A DNA stretch of 64,000 nt from Gautieria morchelliformis (Eukaryota; Basidiomycota; Agaricomycetes; Gomphales; Gomphaceae): contig WHVA01000202.1 in the NCBI GenBank assembly GCA_015179125.1, positions 62,001 through 126,000 on the forward strand. The letters run 5' to 3'. Below are positions 33,366 to 43,005 of the stretch, piece after piece. Position numbers and translations under genes: made by a program. The first letter of the stretch is position 1, and every line of letters begins with the position of its first letter. The notes below the pieces were generated by a model that worked only from the letters and a program-made list of their open reading frames with translations, had not been told where the DNA came from and made no database searches.

Positions 33366-35190
33366 TGAAAATGGTTATATTTTCCCATCTTGTGCCCGCA
33401 TTTTACCACAATAAAAATAGCAGTTGTTCAACCTATTTGAAGTCTCCTGTCAGGTGCACGACCATCTGGTTCCAAGTTGGCACCTGAAGCTCCCATGCCA
33501 AGCAATGCCATCAATAGGCACAGCAACGGCACCCGCGCGAGTTTGAAATTTAACTCTACTGTAATTACATGGGTCCAAGATTGTATTCTCGCGGCAAGCT
33601 CTTCGCAAAGTTCGTTTGGCACTCATTTATATTTATACTAAGTATACCTCTGAGCAAGAAACACGAGCAACCAATAATAGAGTGGCTGACAGCATGCCAT
33701 TATAATTACTAGCCTACCGACGTAGACGCTCGACTCTACGAGTTTGTTGGTATGAGGCACGCGGAAGAGCATAGACAGTCACGATTTGACTTGGCGAAAG
33801 GCGTCAATCCTACCCACCTGAACTTGGAATTGATTTTTTTTACAGAGCTCCACTTATTCTGATGTCTACATCATGTATTTTCTGTAATGTTCGTGTACTA
33901 CATATTGCTGCAGGATGTTCCTTCGCCTGCTTGTCAGGGTCCGAGCATCAGCAAAGGACACATGTAAACATGTGCGATGGGTGCCTTGGGCCAGCTGGTA
34001 ATGGGAACCGCGTGGTTCAAAAGCTCCCATCATCTCAATCCCTATATCCCGGAGGTGCAACTGAGCTATACAGCTCCTCATCAATTGCGGACCCACCACC
34101 GTCTTTATCTTTCCAAGCCTATGGGAATTAGGTCAGAGATGTGTGCAAATGGAGCATGGAAAGTAAAAGGGTACGAGCATGCCTTGTGCAAGACAGATAA
34201 GAGATAAGAGGTAAAGATGCAAGGCTAAACTATTGGTGAAAGTAATACCTTGCGCACCTTAGATAAGAATTCTTTACTACGTCCCAGTTCGCGATCTAGT
34301 CAGGTAGAACACCTGCGCTAGCCTCCAGAACCGCCTCTGATGATTGAAGGGACCGCGTGTGTATCTGTATCACTCAGTAGTTGTAGCTGCAGCCGCGAGG
34401 AAAGTGCAACGGATGGTACGATGGTATAATGATAACCAGATATCGGAACGAAGATGACCAGGTTTTTATTAGCTTTATCAAAAATAAATTATTTGACTCA
34501 GCCGGGTCAACTCTTCACCGATGACTATCATGACTGAGCAAAGTGCTTCATCGTCGCCTAAGGCGGCATAGGACAGACTGATCATAAGTTAACACAGGCC
34601 TTTCGCAGTATGTTGGTGCGGCAAACGTGCCGCTAATCAAGTCGCCCAGTCTCCGTGTAAAAAAGAAAAACACGATTATTGAGCTGTATTATCTAGTGGA
34701 AAGTCGTTGTATTGACAAAGTGAGTTTGCACAGACTCGAACTCATGGAGTCAAATTGCAAAAACGAAGCGCGACCAATCGGCCTACGATAGACACAGGCA
34801 GGGTACCATGGGCCCGGTGACATGGTCTGTCACACAGGTGATCGTGTATCCAAATCAGGATTCACTTCCACATTCAGTGCATCCAAAACTGGCAGTGCCC
34901 CCTTCACTTGAAAATGATGGGGTGTCAGGTCACGTGATGTGTTGTGCATTTCTCTCAACCTTCACTATGACAACCCACCACCACTAACCATCTTGTCCAC
35001 CATGGTCAGTTCTTCCGTAGATATCCCTGTCTCAGTATATCAACTGAAGCTTTCTTTGCAGCCCATAGTGTTTGAGTTACGTCACAAGCACGGCGAATGA
35101 GCTGGCAAGAACCTTGCCAGCTGAAATTGCTGGAACACCCAGAACCTGGGGAGCAGAATGGGCATCCCAGGGAGTATGAGGCTGAAGCAA
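33366..35190. other. Long stretch without a recognised gene
   Basis: About 1.8 kb. Short open frames occur on both strands (for example around 33862-34131) but none resembles a known family or carries convincing splice structure. A GTCAGT..TTTGCAG intron-like segment near 35003-35060 precedes the duplicated region and may belong to a decayed gene reading rightwards. Confidence 0.4.
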
Positions 35191-35402
35191 ATGATGGGGA
35201 GAATGCAGCAGGTGAGTCGATCGTTGTGTGTTGTAATTTGGGTGCTGACTCTGCATATCTGCTACACTGTGTCCAGCATGCACATCTGGGGAGTGTGGGC
35301 TGAACTGAATGATGGGGAGAATAAAGAAGGTGAGTCGATCATTGCGTGTTGTAATTTGGGTGCTGACTCTGCCTATCTCCTGTGCCATGTGCCCAGCATT
35401 CA
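35191..35402 (+). repeat. 118-bp tandem duplication containing an intron-like segment
   Basis: The block starting atgatggggagaat occurs at 35191 and 35309. In both copies it is followed by GGTGAGTCGATC, a shared TTGTAATTTGGGTGCTGACTCTGC stretch and a CCAG acceptor-like end before CAT(G/T)CAC. The duplication therefore copied a putative intron with its flanks. The coding sequence around it is not recognised. Confidence 0.7.
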
Positions 35403-35855
35403 CGTCCATCTGGCACACCGCCGAGGCCACCAACTCCCACCTTGCAGCGACAACCCACTTGACAGAGAACTGCTGGAGCTGTCTTGCGTCGTATGCAATC
35501 ATGAATGCTAGAACGTCCACGCATGCCATGCTTGACTCTGAGGGGAACAAGAGCCAGTTGAAGGTGTTTTTGTCGAGCAGCCAACGTATTCGAGTTCCCT
35601 CACTTGAGGAAGAACCATGGCAAAGAGGAAGTTAGAACACAGAATTCTACACTTTGCGGATCCCCAGCCTTTTGTGAGTTCAATGTGTTTTGCACAATGG
35701 CCTTCTTAACACCTATGCAGCATGACGCGTGTATAACAAAACGGCAAATGGTCTCTCTTTTGCCCCGATGAGGCCCCAAATCAGCACAAGGTACACAGTG
35801 CGGTGTTTAGGCTTTGTACACAAAATATGAATGCAAAGGCTGGGCAAAGAGTACA
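35403..35855. other. No recognised gene
   Basis: Open frames on both strands (a 157-codon frame on the minus strand at 35077-35550 spans the duplication) but no family match and no consistent exon structure. Confidence 0.35.
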
Positions 35856-36086
35856 ATTGACGAGCAGAACCTCTGGTATGCTATCACAGAGGCCCAGGTG
35901 GAGACTTGTATCCTCTTCCTAACACGTTCTTTTGGTGTCAAATGTAGACAGGCAAGTTTTTTTCCGCATCAATTGATGAGCAGAACCTCTGGTATGCTAT
36001 AACAGAGGCCCAGGTGGAGACTTGTATCCTCTTCCTAACACGTTCTTTTGGTGTCAAATGTAGACGGGCAAGTTTTTTTCGCATCA
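35856..36086 (+). repeat. 116-bp tandem duplication
   Basis: Units at 35856-35971 and 35972-36086 differ at only a handful of positions, so the duplication is young. Each encodes DEQNLWYAITEAQVETC then ILFLTRSFGVKCR in the same relative frame, but I do not recognise the protein. Confidence 0.8.
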
Positions 36087-36139
36087 CCGAAGCATTAATG
36101 ATGCAATATGCTAACACACTCCTGAGCAGAAAGAACACC

Positions 36140-36986
36140 TAGGATTTGACAAAGTCAGCTAAAGCGAAGCTGGGATCCTTGGGACTGAGTAAAAGGAAAA
36201 TGACTGAGGAGTCGGGTGAAGAGGTAAGTCCTTGGGTCAGTTCGGTCTGGCTTTGACTTATGCTTTTTTTTTTTTTGTGCTTCAGCATGAACCTTGCCAT
36301 GCCTGCAGGCATTGCAATACTCGGTGCTTGCGTGGGAAGAAAACCGCATGCCAGAAATGCATGGACCGAAAGGTTCAGTGCAGCTTCCTGGATGGGAAGC
36401 GGAAACGAAAAGATGAGGAGGGAACTGAGGGGCCGGGGCAGAAGAAGGCAAAAATCGTGTCTATAAAACCGTTGGGAGTCATACCAACAGTTGACATCAG
36501 TTCTGGGCCATCGGGGACGGGAATCAAGGGTTTAAAACCCGATGGGTATTCCGGAGCCAAGGTGTCTGGGATGCTGAGGGACTTGCTGTCCCAACCAAAC
36601 CAGCAACTGGAGCAAAGCAATCACCTGCTTTGGGGTGTCCTCAATTTTGTGCAACAGATCGAGGGGCACAATTCTCGGACGAACAAGCGGCTGCACTTGT
36701 GGACTACAGTGGCGGAAACTGCTTTGTGGTCGGGTTTGTATTCGGGTTGGGGCGGGTTCGATTTGCTGGGGGTTCAGGTTCGGGTTCGGGAAGTGTGGAA
36801 AGAGGAAAGGAGTCAGAGGAAAAAGAGAGAGGAAAACAGAAAGAGGAAGAGGAAAGAGCGGAGGCGGGATCGGGTTTGGAGAGCAGGAACGAGGGTGCAG
36901 ACAAGACGAGGGATGGGGATTCGGGAGATGAGCGGGATTATGGGGAAAAGGACGCGGATGAGGATGTGACTATGGAAGACAACTAG
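36140..36986 (+). pseudogene. Zn2Cys6 zinc-cluster gene, copy 1
   Basis: Exon 1 (to about 36222; KMTEESGEE) has lost its start; an intron ending TTCAG at about 36288 follows. Exon 2 opens with EPCHACRHCNTRC...CQKCMDRKVQC, exactly C-x2-C-x6-C-x7-C-x2-C-x6-C, the fungal Zn(II)2Cys6 DNA-binding pattern, then a basic segment (DGKRKRKDEEG). A leucine/glutamine-rich helix follows (MLRDLLSQPNQQLEQSNHLL), which may be a dimerisation coiled coil, and a highly acidic tail (DGDSGDERDYGEKDADEDV) ends at 36986 in a different frame, so there is a frameshift near 36755. Copy 2 is at 39892-41400 in inverse orientation. The gene is convergent with the gypsy-1 pol fragment at 37204-37880. Confidence 0.7.
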
Positions 36987-37203
36987 CTAAATTTTTTTTT
37001 TTTTTGGGTTTTCTATCCTGATGTGAATCTTTTTTCTTGGTGTTTTTTGTTTCAGAATCAGGATTGGGAACGGAAGTGAAATGAACAGACAGAGAGAAAA
37101 ACCCAAGAACTACAAGTGTAGCTATTTGGCAAAACAGCCGAGATAAAACATAGCAAAAGAGTGTTGTGTCTAACTAAGAAAGTGATCGTTAAATGAGTGA
37201 AAG
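36987..37203. other. Zn2Cys6 copy 1 3' flank
   Basis: Begins with a T-rich run and shares the sequence around TGTGAATCTTTT..CTTGGTGTTTT with the flank of copy 2 (39800-39891, minus strand). Joins the chromodomain end of gypsy-1 without a recognisable LTR. Confidence 0.5.
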
Positions 37204-37880
37204 GAAACGGGGGAGCAGAAGCTTAGGTTCAGGGAACCCATGGTCCAGGCTTGGCAGGGTAGGCTGAGTGAAAGTTGGTCATGATCTTGGCCGCATGGCC
37301 GAGCTCGGTCGCAAGGACCCATGACATCTCTTCATCAGTACCTTCATAACCAGCCCAACGGACAAGGTACAGGAGGTTACAGGGTCTACATCATTGGTCG
37401 ATCTTGGAATCAAGAATCTCGGAAATCTCATACTCTGTCTCGCCATCAATTTGGACTGGAGGCAGCAGAGACTGAACCCGATTTGGAATGGTGTTTGGGA
37501 TTGCGGGTTTGAGCATGGAGACGTGGAAGACCAGGTGGACTGCCTGAAGGCTATCAGGCAGGCATAGAATGTAAGCTTGGGATCCGGCCTGGCCAATAAT
37601 CTCAAAGGGACCAAGGTACTTCTCAGCCAGCTTCTTCGAGGGCCGGGTTGTCTGGAAGAACTGCACTTTTACAAACACAGCGGATCCTATTGTAAACTCA
37701 GGAGCGGGAGTGCAATGTGTGTCAGCCGAGACCTGATACCGAGATTGAGTAAGTTTAATTTGCTCCTTCAGGGTAGCATGTGACTGGTCAAGGTCGACTG
37801 TGAAGTCTCGGGCTCAGGAGTATGTGAGGTCCCATTTGGGGTGAACCGTGAGGTTTGGGTTGTATCCCTTGGGTCAATCC
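37204..37880 (-). pseudogene. gypsy-1 copy 2a: integrase C-terminus and chromodomain
   Basis: Right to left: YNPNLTVHPKWDL, DLDQSHATLKEQIKLTQSRY, VFVKVQFFQTTRPSKKLAEK, LGPFEIIGQAGSQAY, VFHVSMLKPAIPN, then a chromodomain (EYEISEILDSKID, LLYLVRWAGYEG). A TGA replaces arginine after KIDQ. Its right edge (37880) abuts the plus-strand fragment 37881-39597, which carries the same segment in inverse orientation, so the pair forms an inverted repeat of about 640-700 bp arms. Confidence 0.8.
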
Positions 37881-39597
37881 TGGAAAGCTCGGTACAAAAC
37901 CCGACACTCTAACTAGATGATGGGATGTCTATCTTAAAGAGGGAGGTAATGACTACAGCTCAGTCCACCCACAGAACTTCCGACCGATTTTCACTAATCA
38001 CCAACTGTTGGAATCCCTCCGGGCAACTTGTTTGCTTGCACCCGTTCTCCAAGCAAGCACTGTGATGGACTCTGAGAAGCTTCATGCCAACATCTTAGCC
38101 AACCTGGCATCCAATCCCGTAGCTGCTTGGCATCTCAGCGATGGTTCCAACCCAAGATGGATGCAAACTGAGGATGGCTTCCTCTGCCTCAACGTCCACA
38201 TATATGTTCCTGATGCTGATGATCTCTGGCTCTGAGTACTCCAGTACAAACATGACCATGTACTTTCAGGACACTTCAGCCAAAACAAGACCTTAGAACT
38301 CATTCGACGGGAATATACATGGCCTGCACTTCAGTCTTTCGTCATAGACTTCGGCAAGTCTTGCACCCCTTGTTTGCATTCAAAGTCACAGCGTCATCGG
38401 CCTTACGGCTCCCTGCAGCAACTTCTGATACCCAAGCATCCTTGGAATTCCATCTCCATGGATTTCATTGAGCAGTTGCCAGCGTCTTTGGGATTCACTG
38501 CAATCCTTGTCGTAGTTTGCCGCTTAACCAAGCAGAGCATATTCATTCTGACTTGTGACACGGTCACATCTGCAGACCTCGCCCACCTGTTTGTCTTGCA
38601 CATATTCTCCAAGCACGGTGTCCCTAGTCATGTGACATCCGACCGAGGTTTGGAATTTGTCTCGCACTTTTTCCATTCCCTTGGTAAGGCTCTTGACATG
38701 AAACTGCATTTCACCTTGGGATATCATCCCGAAGGCAATGGTCAAACCGAACATGTAAACCAAACTCTGGAACAGTATCTTTGTGTGTATTGCAACTACC
38801 AACAGGACAATTGGTCCAAGTTGCTACCACTCGCCAAGTTTGCGTACAACAATGCTCCCAGTGCAAATACCAGCATATCACCCTTCTTTGCCAACCAGGG
38901 ATACAACCCAAACCTCACGGTTCACCCCAAATGGGACCTCACATCCTCCCGAGCCCGAGGCTTCGCAGTCGACCTTGACCAGTCACATGCTACCCTGAAG
39001 GAGCAAATTAAACTTACTCAATCTCGGTATCAAGTCTTGGCTGACGCACGTCGTGCTCCCGCTCCTGAGTTCGCGATAGGATCCTCCGTGTTTGTAAAAG
39101 TGCAGTTCTTCTGGACAACCTGGCCCTCAAATAAGCTGGCTGAGATGTACCTTGGTCCTTTTGAGATTATTGGCCAGGCCGGATCCCAAGCTTACATGCC
39201 TCCCGGATAGCCTTTGGGCAGTCCACCCAGTCTTCCACATCTCCATGCTCAAATCCGCAATCCTGAACACTATGCTGAATCGGGTTCAGTCTCCACCACC
39301 TCCAGTCAATATCGACAGTGAGACAGAGTACGAGATTTCCAAGATCCTTGATTCTAAGATCAACCGACGATGTAGACCCTGTAATGAAGCCGTGTTCCAC
39401 CGAGATGTGAACCCCACCCATGGCTGAGTTCCAGGCTCGCTCATCATTTGTGAGTTCTCCAATGTGAGTACCTCATCTATTGGGCTGGTTATGAATGGAC
39501 TTATGAAGAGACGTCATGGGTCCTTGTGACCGAGCTTGGCCATGTGGCTGAGATCATGACTGATTTTCACTTGGCCTACCCTGCCAAGCCTGGGACA
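37881..39597 (+). pseudogene. gypsy-1 copy 2b: RNase H end, integrase and chromodomain
   Basis: Starts within the end of RNase H (NPGKLGTKPDTLTR, then a TGA before WDVYL, the same stop as in copy 1). Next come the HHCC domain (YKHDHVLSGHF, CTPCLHSK) after another TGA (38233-38235, LWL*VLQYK), the rve core (MDFIEQLPASLGF, RLTKQS, HVTSDRGLEFV, GYHPEGNGQTEH), the GPF-like domain (LGPFEIIGQAG) and, after a small deletion and frame change near 39200, the chromodomain remains. The catalytic Asp and the final Glu region are recognisable but GQTER has become GQTEH. Confidence 0.8.
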
Positions 39598-39796
39598 TGT
39601 GTGCATGTGATTCTTGTACCTCGGCTCGACTTGTCATGTGTAAGTGTGGACTCGGATGTGGTCTCGACTCATACTCACTGAAGAACTCGTTAGCTTGGGT
39701 GCTCAGGATGGACATGGATACAGACGGTGAATTAGATGTTGTTAAGATAGTTGTGTTGTCATCGTGAAGGAATGTTATAGGCTTTTCCTCGCAACA
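39598..39796 (+). mobile_element. LTR fragment, right of gypsy-1 copy 2
   Basis: Begins TGTGTGCATGTG and ends CGCAACA. It matches 41886-42223 in the same orientation (shared CTCGACTTGTC, TGGTCTCGACTC, GGATGGACATG, CATGAAAGGATGTTA-like and TTTTCCTC segments) but has internal deletions. It sits between the gypsy-1 pol end and the Zn2Cys6 3' flank. No target duplication found. Confidence 0.5.
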
Positions 39797-39891
39797 ACTT
39801 CCTTTTCCGATTCCATTCCCGAAATGAAAACACCAAGATAAAAGATTCATATTATGATAAAAACCCCAAAACATTAGTAGTCTAGTTGTCT

Positions 39892-41400
39892 TCCATAGTA
39901 GCATCCCCATTTGCATCTTTTTCCCTGTCATCCCGCTCATTCCCTGAGGAGGGTGTTTGGAATTACTATAATATCAGATGTTTACTAATAAAAGTGATGT
40001 TCCCATAAAACTCCATCTTTAAATAGTGATATCTTTCTAAAACTATTCCATCATTAAAAAGCAATTCTGGGAAATAGTTCTCCATGTTACATGATAAACA
40101 ATTAAAGGTCATTTATATGATTTCCTTCTGTTTATAGATATCTGTTAATACTTTTGTTGGTACTCCATTTTTTAAAAACTAAACGGCAGTTCTTTCCATG
40201 TAAAATATGTAAGATACTATTGGAAATTTTTCCTCCTACAACCTTCATAATTAAGCAAACCCGCCCAGGTATTCATAGTATGTTAAATCAAATAGAAATA
40301 TCTTCTAGTTAACTCACCCATTCCGAGGTAACACATATGTATTTAAAGGTGTCAATGGCATACACGTGTATGAAATGTACTATCTAAGAGAGTATACCCT
40401 TTAAAATTCTTAAGGTTCTAACTCACCACAGTGTTTCATAACCTATTCAGCTATTAAAATATGCTTTGTTTCATGATGTACAAATATGGTTTAAAAATTC
40501 CAAAAGTTTTAAAATCTAAATTATGTTTAAAATAGACTCCAAGTATTTAAATGATCTTAAGGAGATCTTAGAGTTTGATACTTCTTATAGTTTCCGAACA
40601 ACCTCCTGAATCCTCATCCTCACCCCTGTCCCTTGTCTTCTCCACATCCTCATTTCCATTTTCCAAACCCCAATCCATCTCTGTTCTTCCTCTGTTTCCC
40701 TTTCCTTCTCTTTTCCTTTTTCTTCTCCCTTGTCCCCACTCCCCGAAGCTGAACCTCTTTCTACCAACCTGAACCCCCAACCCGAGTATGAACCTGACCA
40801 CAAGGCAGCTTTTTCCACCGCTGCGTTCCATAACCTGATCCGCTTGTTCATCTGAGCATTTTGCTGCTCGATCCTCTGGACGAAGTCGAGGATGGCCTGG
40901 AGCAAATGATTGCTCCGTTCCAACTGTTGGTTCTGCTGGGACAATAAGTCCTTCAGCATCCCAGATACCACCTCCCTGGAAAGACCCCAGGCTTCAGGTC
41001 CCTCAGTCCTGAGGGCCCAACACCTATGTCGACCGATGGTATGGCTCCTGACAGTTTAATTGGTGCTGCCTTCACCCTCTTTGGCTCTGGCCCCTCAGTT
41101 CCCTCCTCGTCCTTTTGTTTCCGCTTCCCATCCAGGAAGCTGCAGTGGACCTTTCGGTCCACACATTCCTGACACACGGTTTTCTTCCCATGTAAACACC
41201 TTGCATTGCGACGCCTGCAAGTGTTGCACGGTTCGCGCTGCAATGAAAGCATAAGTCAAAACCTGGACCGAACCGACCCGAGCACTTACCTCTTCATCCT
41301 CGTCCTCCCCATCCGACTCCTCAGCCACTTTCCCTTTTTTTGGTCCCGAGGACCTTGATTTCAGCTTAGCCAAACTCCTTTCCAGAGCATGTTTTGCCAT
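39892..41400 (-). pseudogene. Zn2Cys6 zinc-cluster gene, copy 2 (split by a MITE)
   Basis: ATG at 41400 (MAKHALERSLAKLKSRSSG), acidic exon end (ESDGEDEDEE), intron about 41240-41290, then EPCNTCRRRNARC...CQECVDRKVHC with the exact Zn2Cys6 spacing C-x2-C-x6-C-x7-C-x2-C-x6-C, as in Gal4-type regulators that bind CGG triplets. A basic segment (DGKRKQKDEEG), a Leu/Gln helix (MLKDLLSQQNQQLERSNHLL) and an acidic tail (GNEDVEKTRDRGEDEDSG) follow. The tail is interrupted by the MITE at 39948-40606 and completed at 39892-39944 (ATMEDN, then stop). One-base shifts near 40975 and 40660. A TATA-like TATATA lies at about 41441. The promoter side reaches 41885; a second LTR follows. Confidence 0.7.
39948..40606. 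mobile_element. 659-bp AT-rich MITE with 3-bp target duplication TGA
   Basis: Terminal inverted repeats GGAGGGTGTTTGGAATTACTATAA and GGAGGTTGTTCGGAAACTATAAG, quoted here by their shared core GGAGG-TGTT-GGAA--ACTATAA. The triplet TGA is duplicated at 39945-39947 and 40607-40609, and deleting the element restores the Zn2Cys6 reading frame. No coding capacity. A 3-bp T-N-A target and G-rich ends resemble PIF/Harbinger (Tourist-like) MITEs; the superfamily call is tentative. Confidence 0.8.
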
Positions 41401-41885
41401 GAGAATCCTGATAGAGTACGTGAGTTTTGAATAGAGTATATATCTGGCCTTTGACTCGAGGCCAAGTTCGATGGATGGTGCAAGAGAAGGAAATAACTCG
41501 AAGGTAGACTTATTAACTTGAAGTCGAAAGGGCTCAAAAAGTTTGTGTTCATCGATTCTTCAGTCATACATTGTGTACTACTTATAGCTGCTCGGATAGG
41601 GGTCTCGGTACATGGGGATGAACGACGGGGATAGTGGAGTTGTGCGTATGGTAGGTGCGTACGTACCGCCGCTACCATACATCCGTGCTGCGGATCGCTT
41701 GTTTGGTCTGGCCTGGACATGAGGCGGAAGGGAATATCCTTGTGTGGTGGCTCGAAGGATAAGGCGGATTGGTAGGTGGGACCGAATAGGAATGACGTAT
41801 GTGGCTCGAAGGTGGTGGAGTGAATGTGTCGCGAGATGTGATCGGTATGTGGCTCGACTCGGTGTACTCGGGGTACCTGTCTGCT
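41401..41885. other. Upstream region of Zn2Cys6 copy 2
   Basis: No coding sequence recognised. Presumed promoter of the minus-strand zinc-cluster gene, with GGTATGTGGCTCG-type direct repeats (41740-41860). Confidence 0.4.
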
Positions 41886-42223
41886 TGTGCGCATGTGATT
41901 TGCGCACCTCAGCTCGACTTGTCGTGTGTGATTGTGGGCTCGGGCGTGGTCTCGACTCGTGGGGAAGGGCTCATTGGCTCGGGTACTCGGTTGTGTGATG
42001 TGTGCGCGTTATGGTGCTCGCGGTCTCGACTCGTGCTCGGGGAAGAACATGTTAGCTCGGGTGCTCGGGATGGACATGAATACGGATAGTGAATGAGAAG
42101 TCGTTATGGTCATCATATAGTCATCATGAAAGGATGTTACTAGTTGTTATGGCATGCGCTGTGAGCTCGAGTGATAGTCTGAGTGAAATTGTGTTCATAG
42201 CTTCTAAACTTTTCCTCACGACA
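41886..42223 (+). mobile_element. LTR-like sequence, fuller copy
   Basis: 338 bp, TGTGCGCATGTG...CTCACGACA, the longer relative of 39598-39796. With that fragment it brackets the Zn2Cys6 gene in direct orientation. Boundaries come from comparing the two copies. Confidence 0.5.
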
Positions 42224-42494
42224 AATCCAAGCCTTTGCAGTCGCCGAATCCATGACAACCAGCTCGGGTGATGAGATGTGGATATTCTGGTCCACACTTG
42301 CTTGCCAAACTGTTTGGGCTTCCAAGATATCCATCAGCCATTTGTGCTCGCGCTCGGCTATCATCTCCCACTCCTTGTGCGCCTCCTCAGCTTTCGCTTC
42401 CCACGCTTTTCACACATCTTCAGCCTTCCGTGCTTCCTTGGCTTTTTTCACAGCCTCGGCCTGCGCTTCCCGTTCTTTGTGAGCTTCCTCAGCT
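42224..42494 (-). pseudogene. Charged coiled-coil protein fragment
   Basis: Minus-strand open sequence made of Glu/Ala/Lys heptads (EAHKEREAQAEAVKKAKEAR, KAWEAKAEEAHKEWE, AEREHKWLMDILEAQ) then VVMDSATAKAWICRE. One TGA interrupts it where arginine would fit (EDV*KAWEA). Cut on the right by the copia LTR and on the left by the LTR-like sequence. Function unknown; such Glu/Ala/Lys arms are common in repetitive mushroom proteins. Confidence 0.45.
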
Positions 42495-42992
42495 TGTAGA
42501 GGACAGGAATTATAGGCAGTAGGTATGGACTTGTTATTCAAAAGAATAGACTAGAAATCAATTCACTCTCTCAGTGAATTTAGTGGTCACTGTAAATATA
42601 TTATACACTACCTAGAAATTAATTCACTACAGAGGATTTCTAGGTTAATAAATTGAAAGAATACTAGACTAATTTACTTGCCTCTCTCAGTGAATTTAGT
42701 TGTCACTGAGAGAGGGGGAAATCTGTTTCACTGCGCATGTACTACTACCCGGCCCTTTAGCGCCCAAGAGCTCGCGCGTCGAAGTCGTTTCAGACTCCGC
42801 TGGGTGCAGCCGCTTGTGAAAGTAGGAATAACAAGATGAAATGGAGAGATAGGGAGTGAGTGGAAAATTTCGAAAATAACCAGAGAAATGGATTCATGAT
42901 ACAAGAACAATATGAGAAGAAATTGAGAAACCACACAACAAATTGGATATATTATGCTTGATTTTGGTGCAGGAGCATAAATGCACCCAACA
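42495..42992 (-). repeat. Copia 2 3' LTR
   Basis: 498 bp. By eye it differs from the copy 1 3' LTR at only a few positions, mostly close to the CTACA end, but from its own partner at about seventeen or more. Confidence 0.9.
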
Positions 42993-43005
42993 CGCCCCCT
43001 CAAGC

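Noticed and set aside
34695-34800. Box B-like GAGTTCGAGTC with a nearby box A-like TAGGCCGATTGG on the minus strand, possible tRNA or SINE head
   Set aside because: The acceptor stem does not pair, box A departs from consensus, and there is no A-rich tail or target duplication.
34240-35000. Possible solo LTR or small gene
   Set aside because: No TG..CA pair with target duplication and no coherent open frame.
35077-35550. 157-codon minus-strand open frame
   Set aside because: Spans the 118-bp tandem duplication, repeats itself accordingly and has no family resemblance.
42224-42494. Continuation of Ty3-B pol beyond copia copy 2
   Set aside because: The sequence is a Glu/Ala/Lys coiled coil with no integrase motifs, so it is not the missing Ty3-B half.
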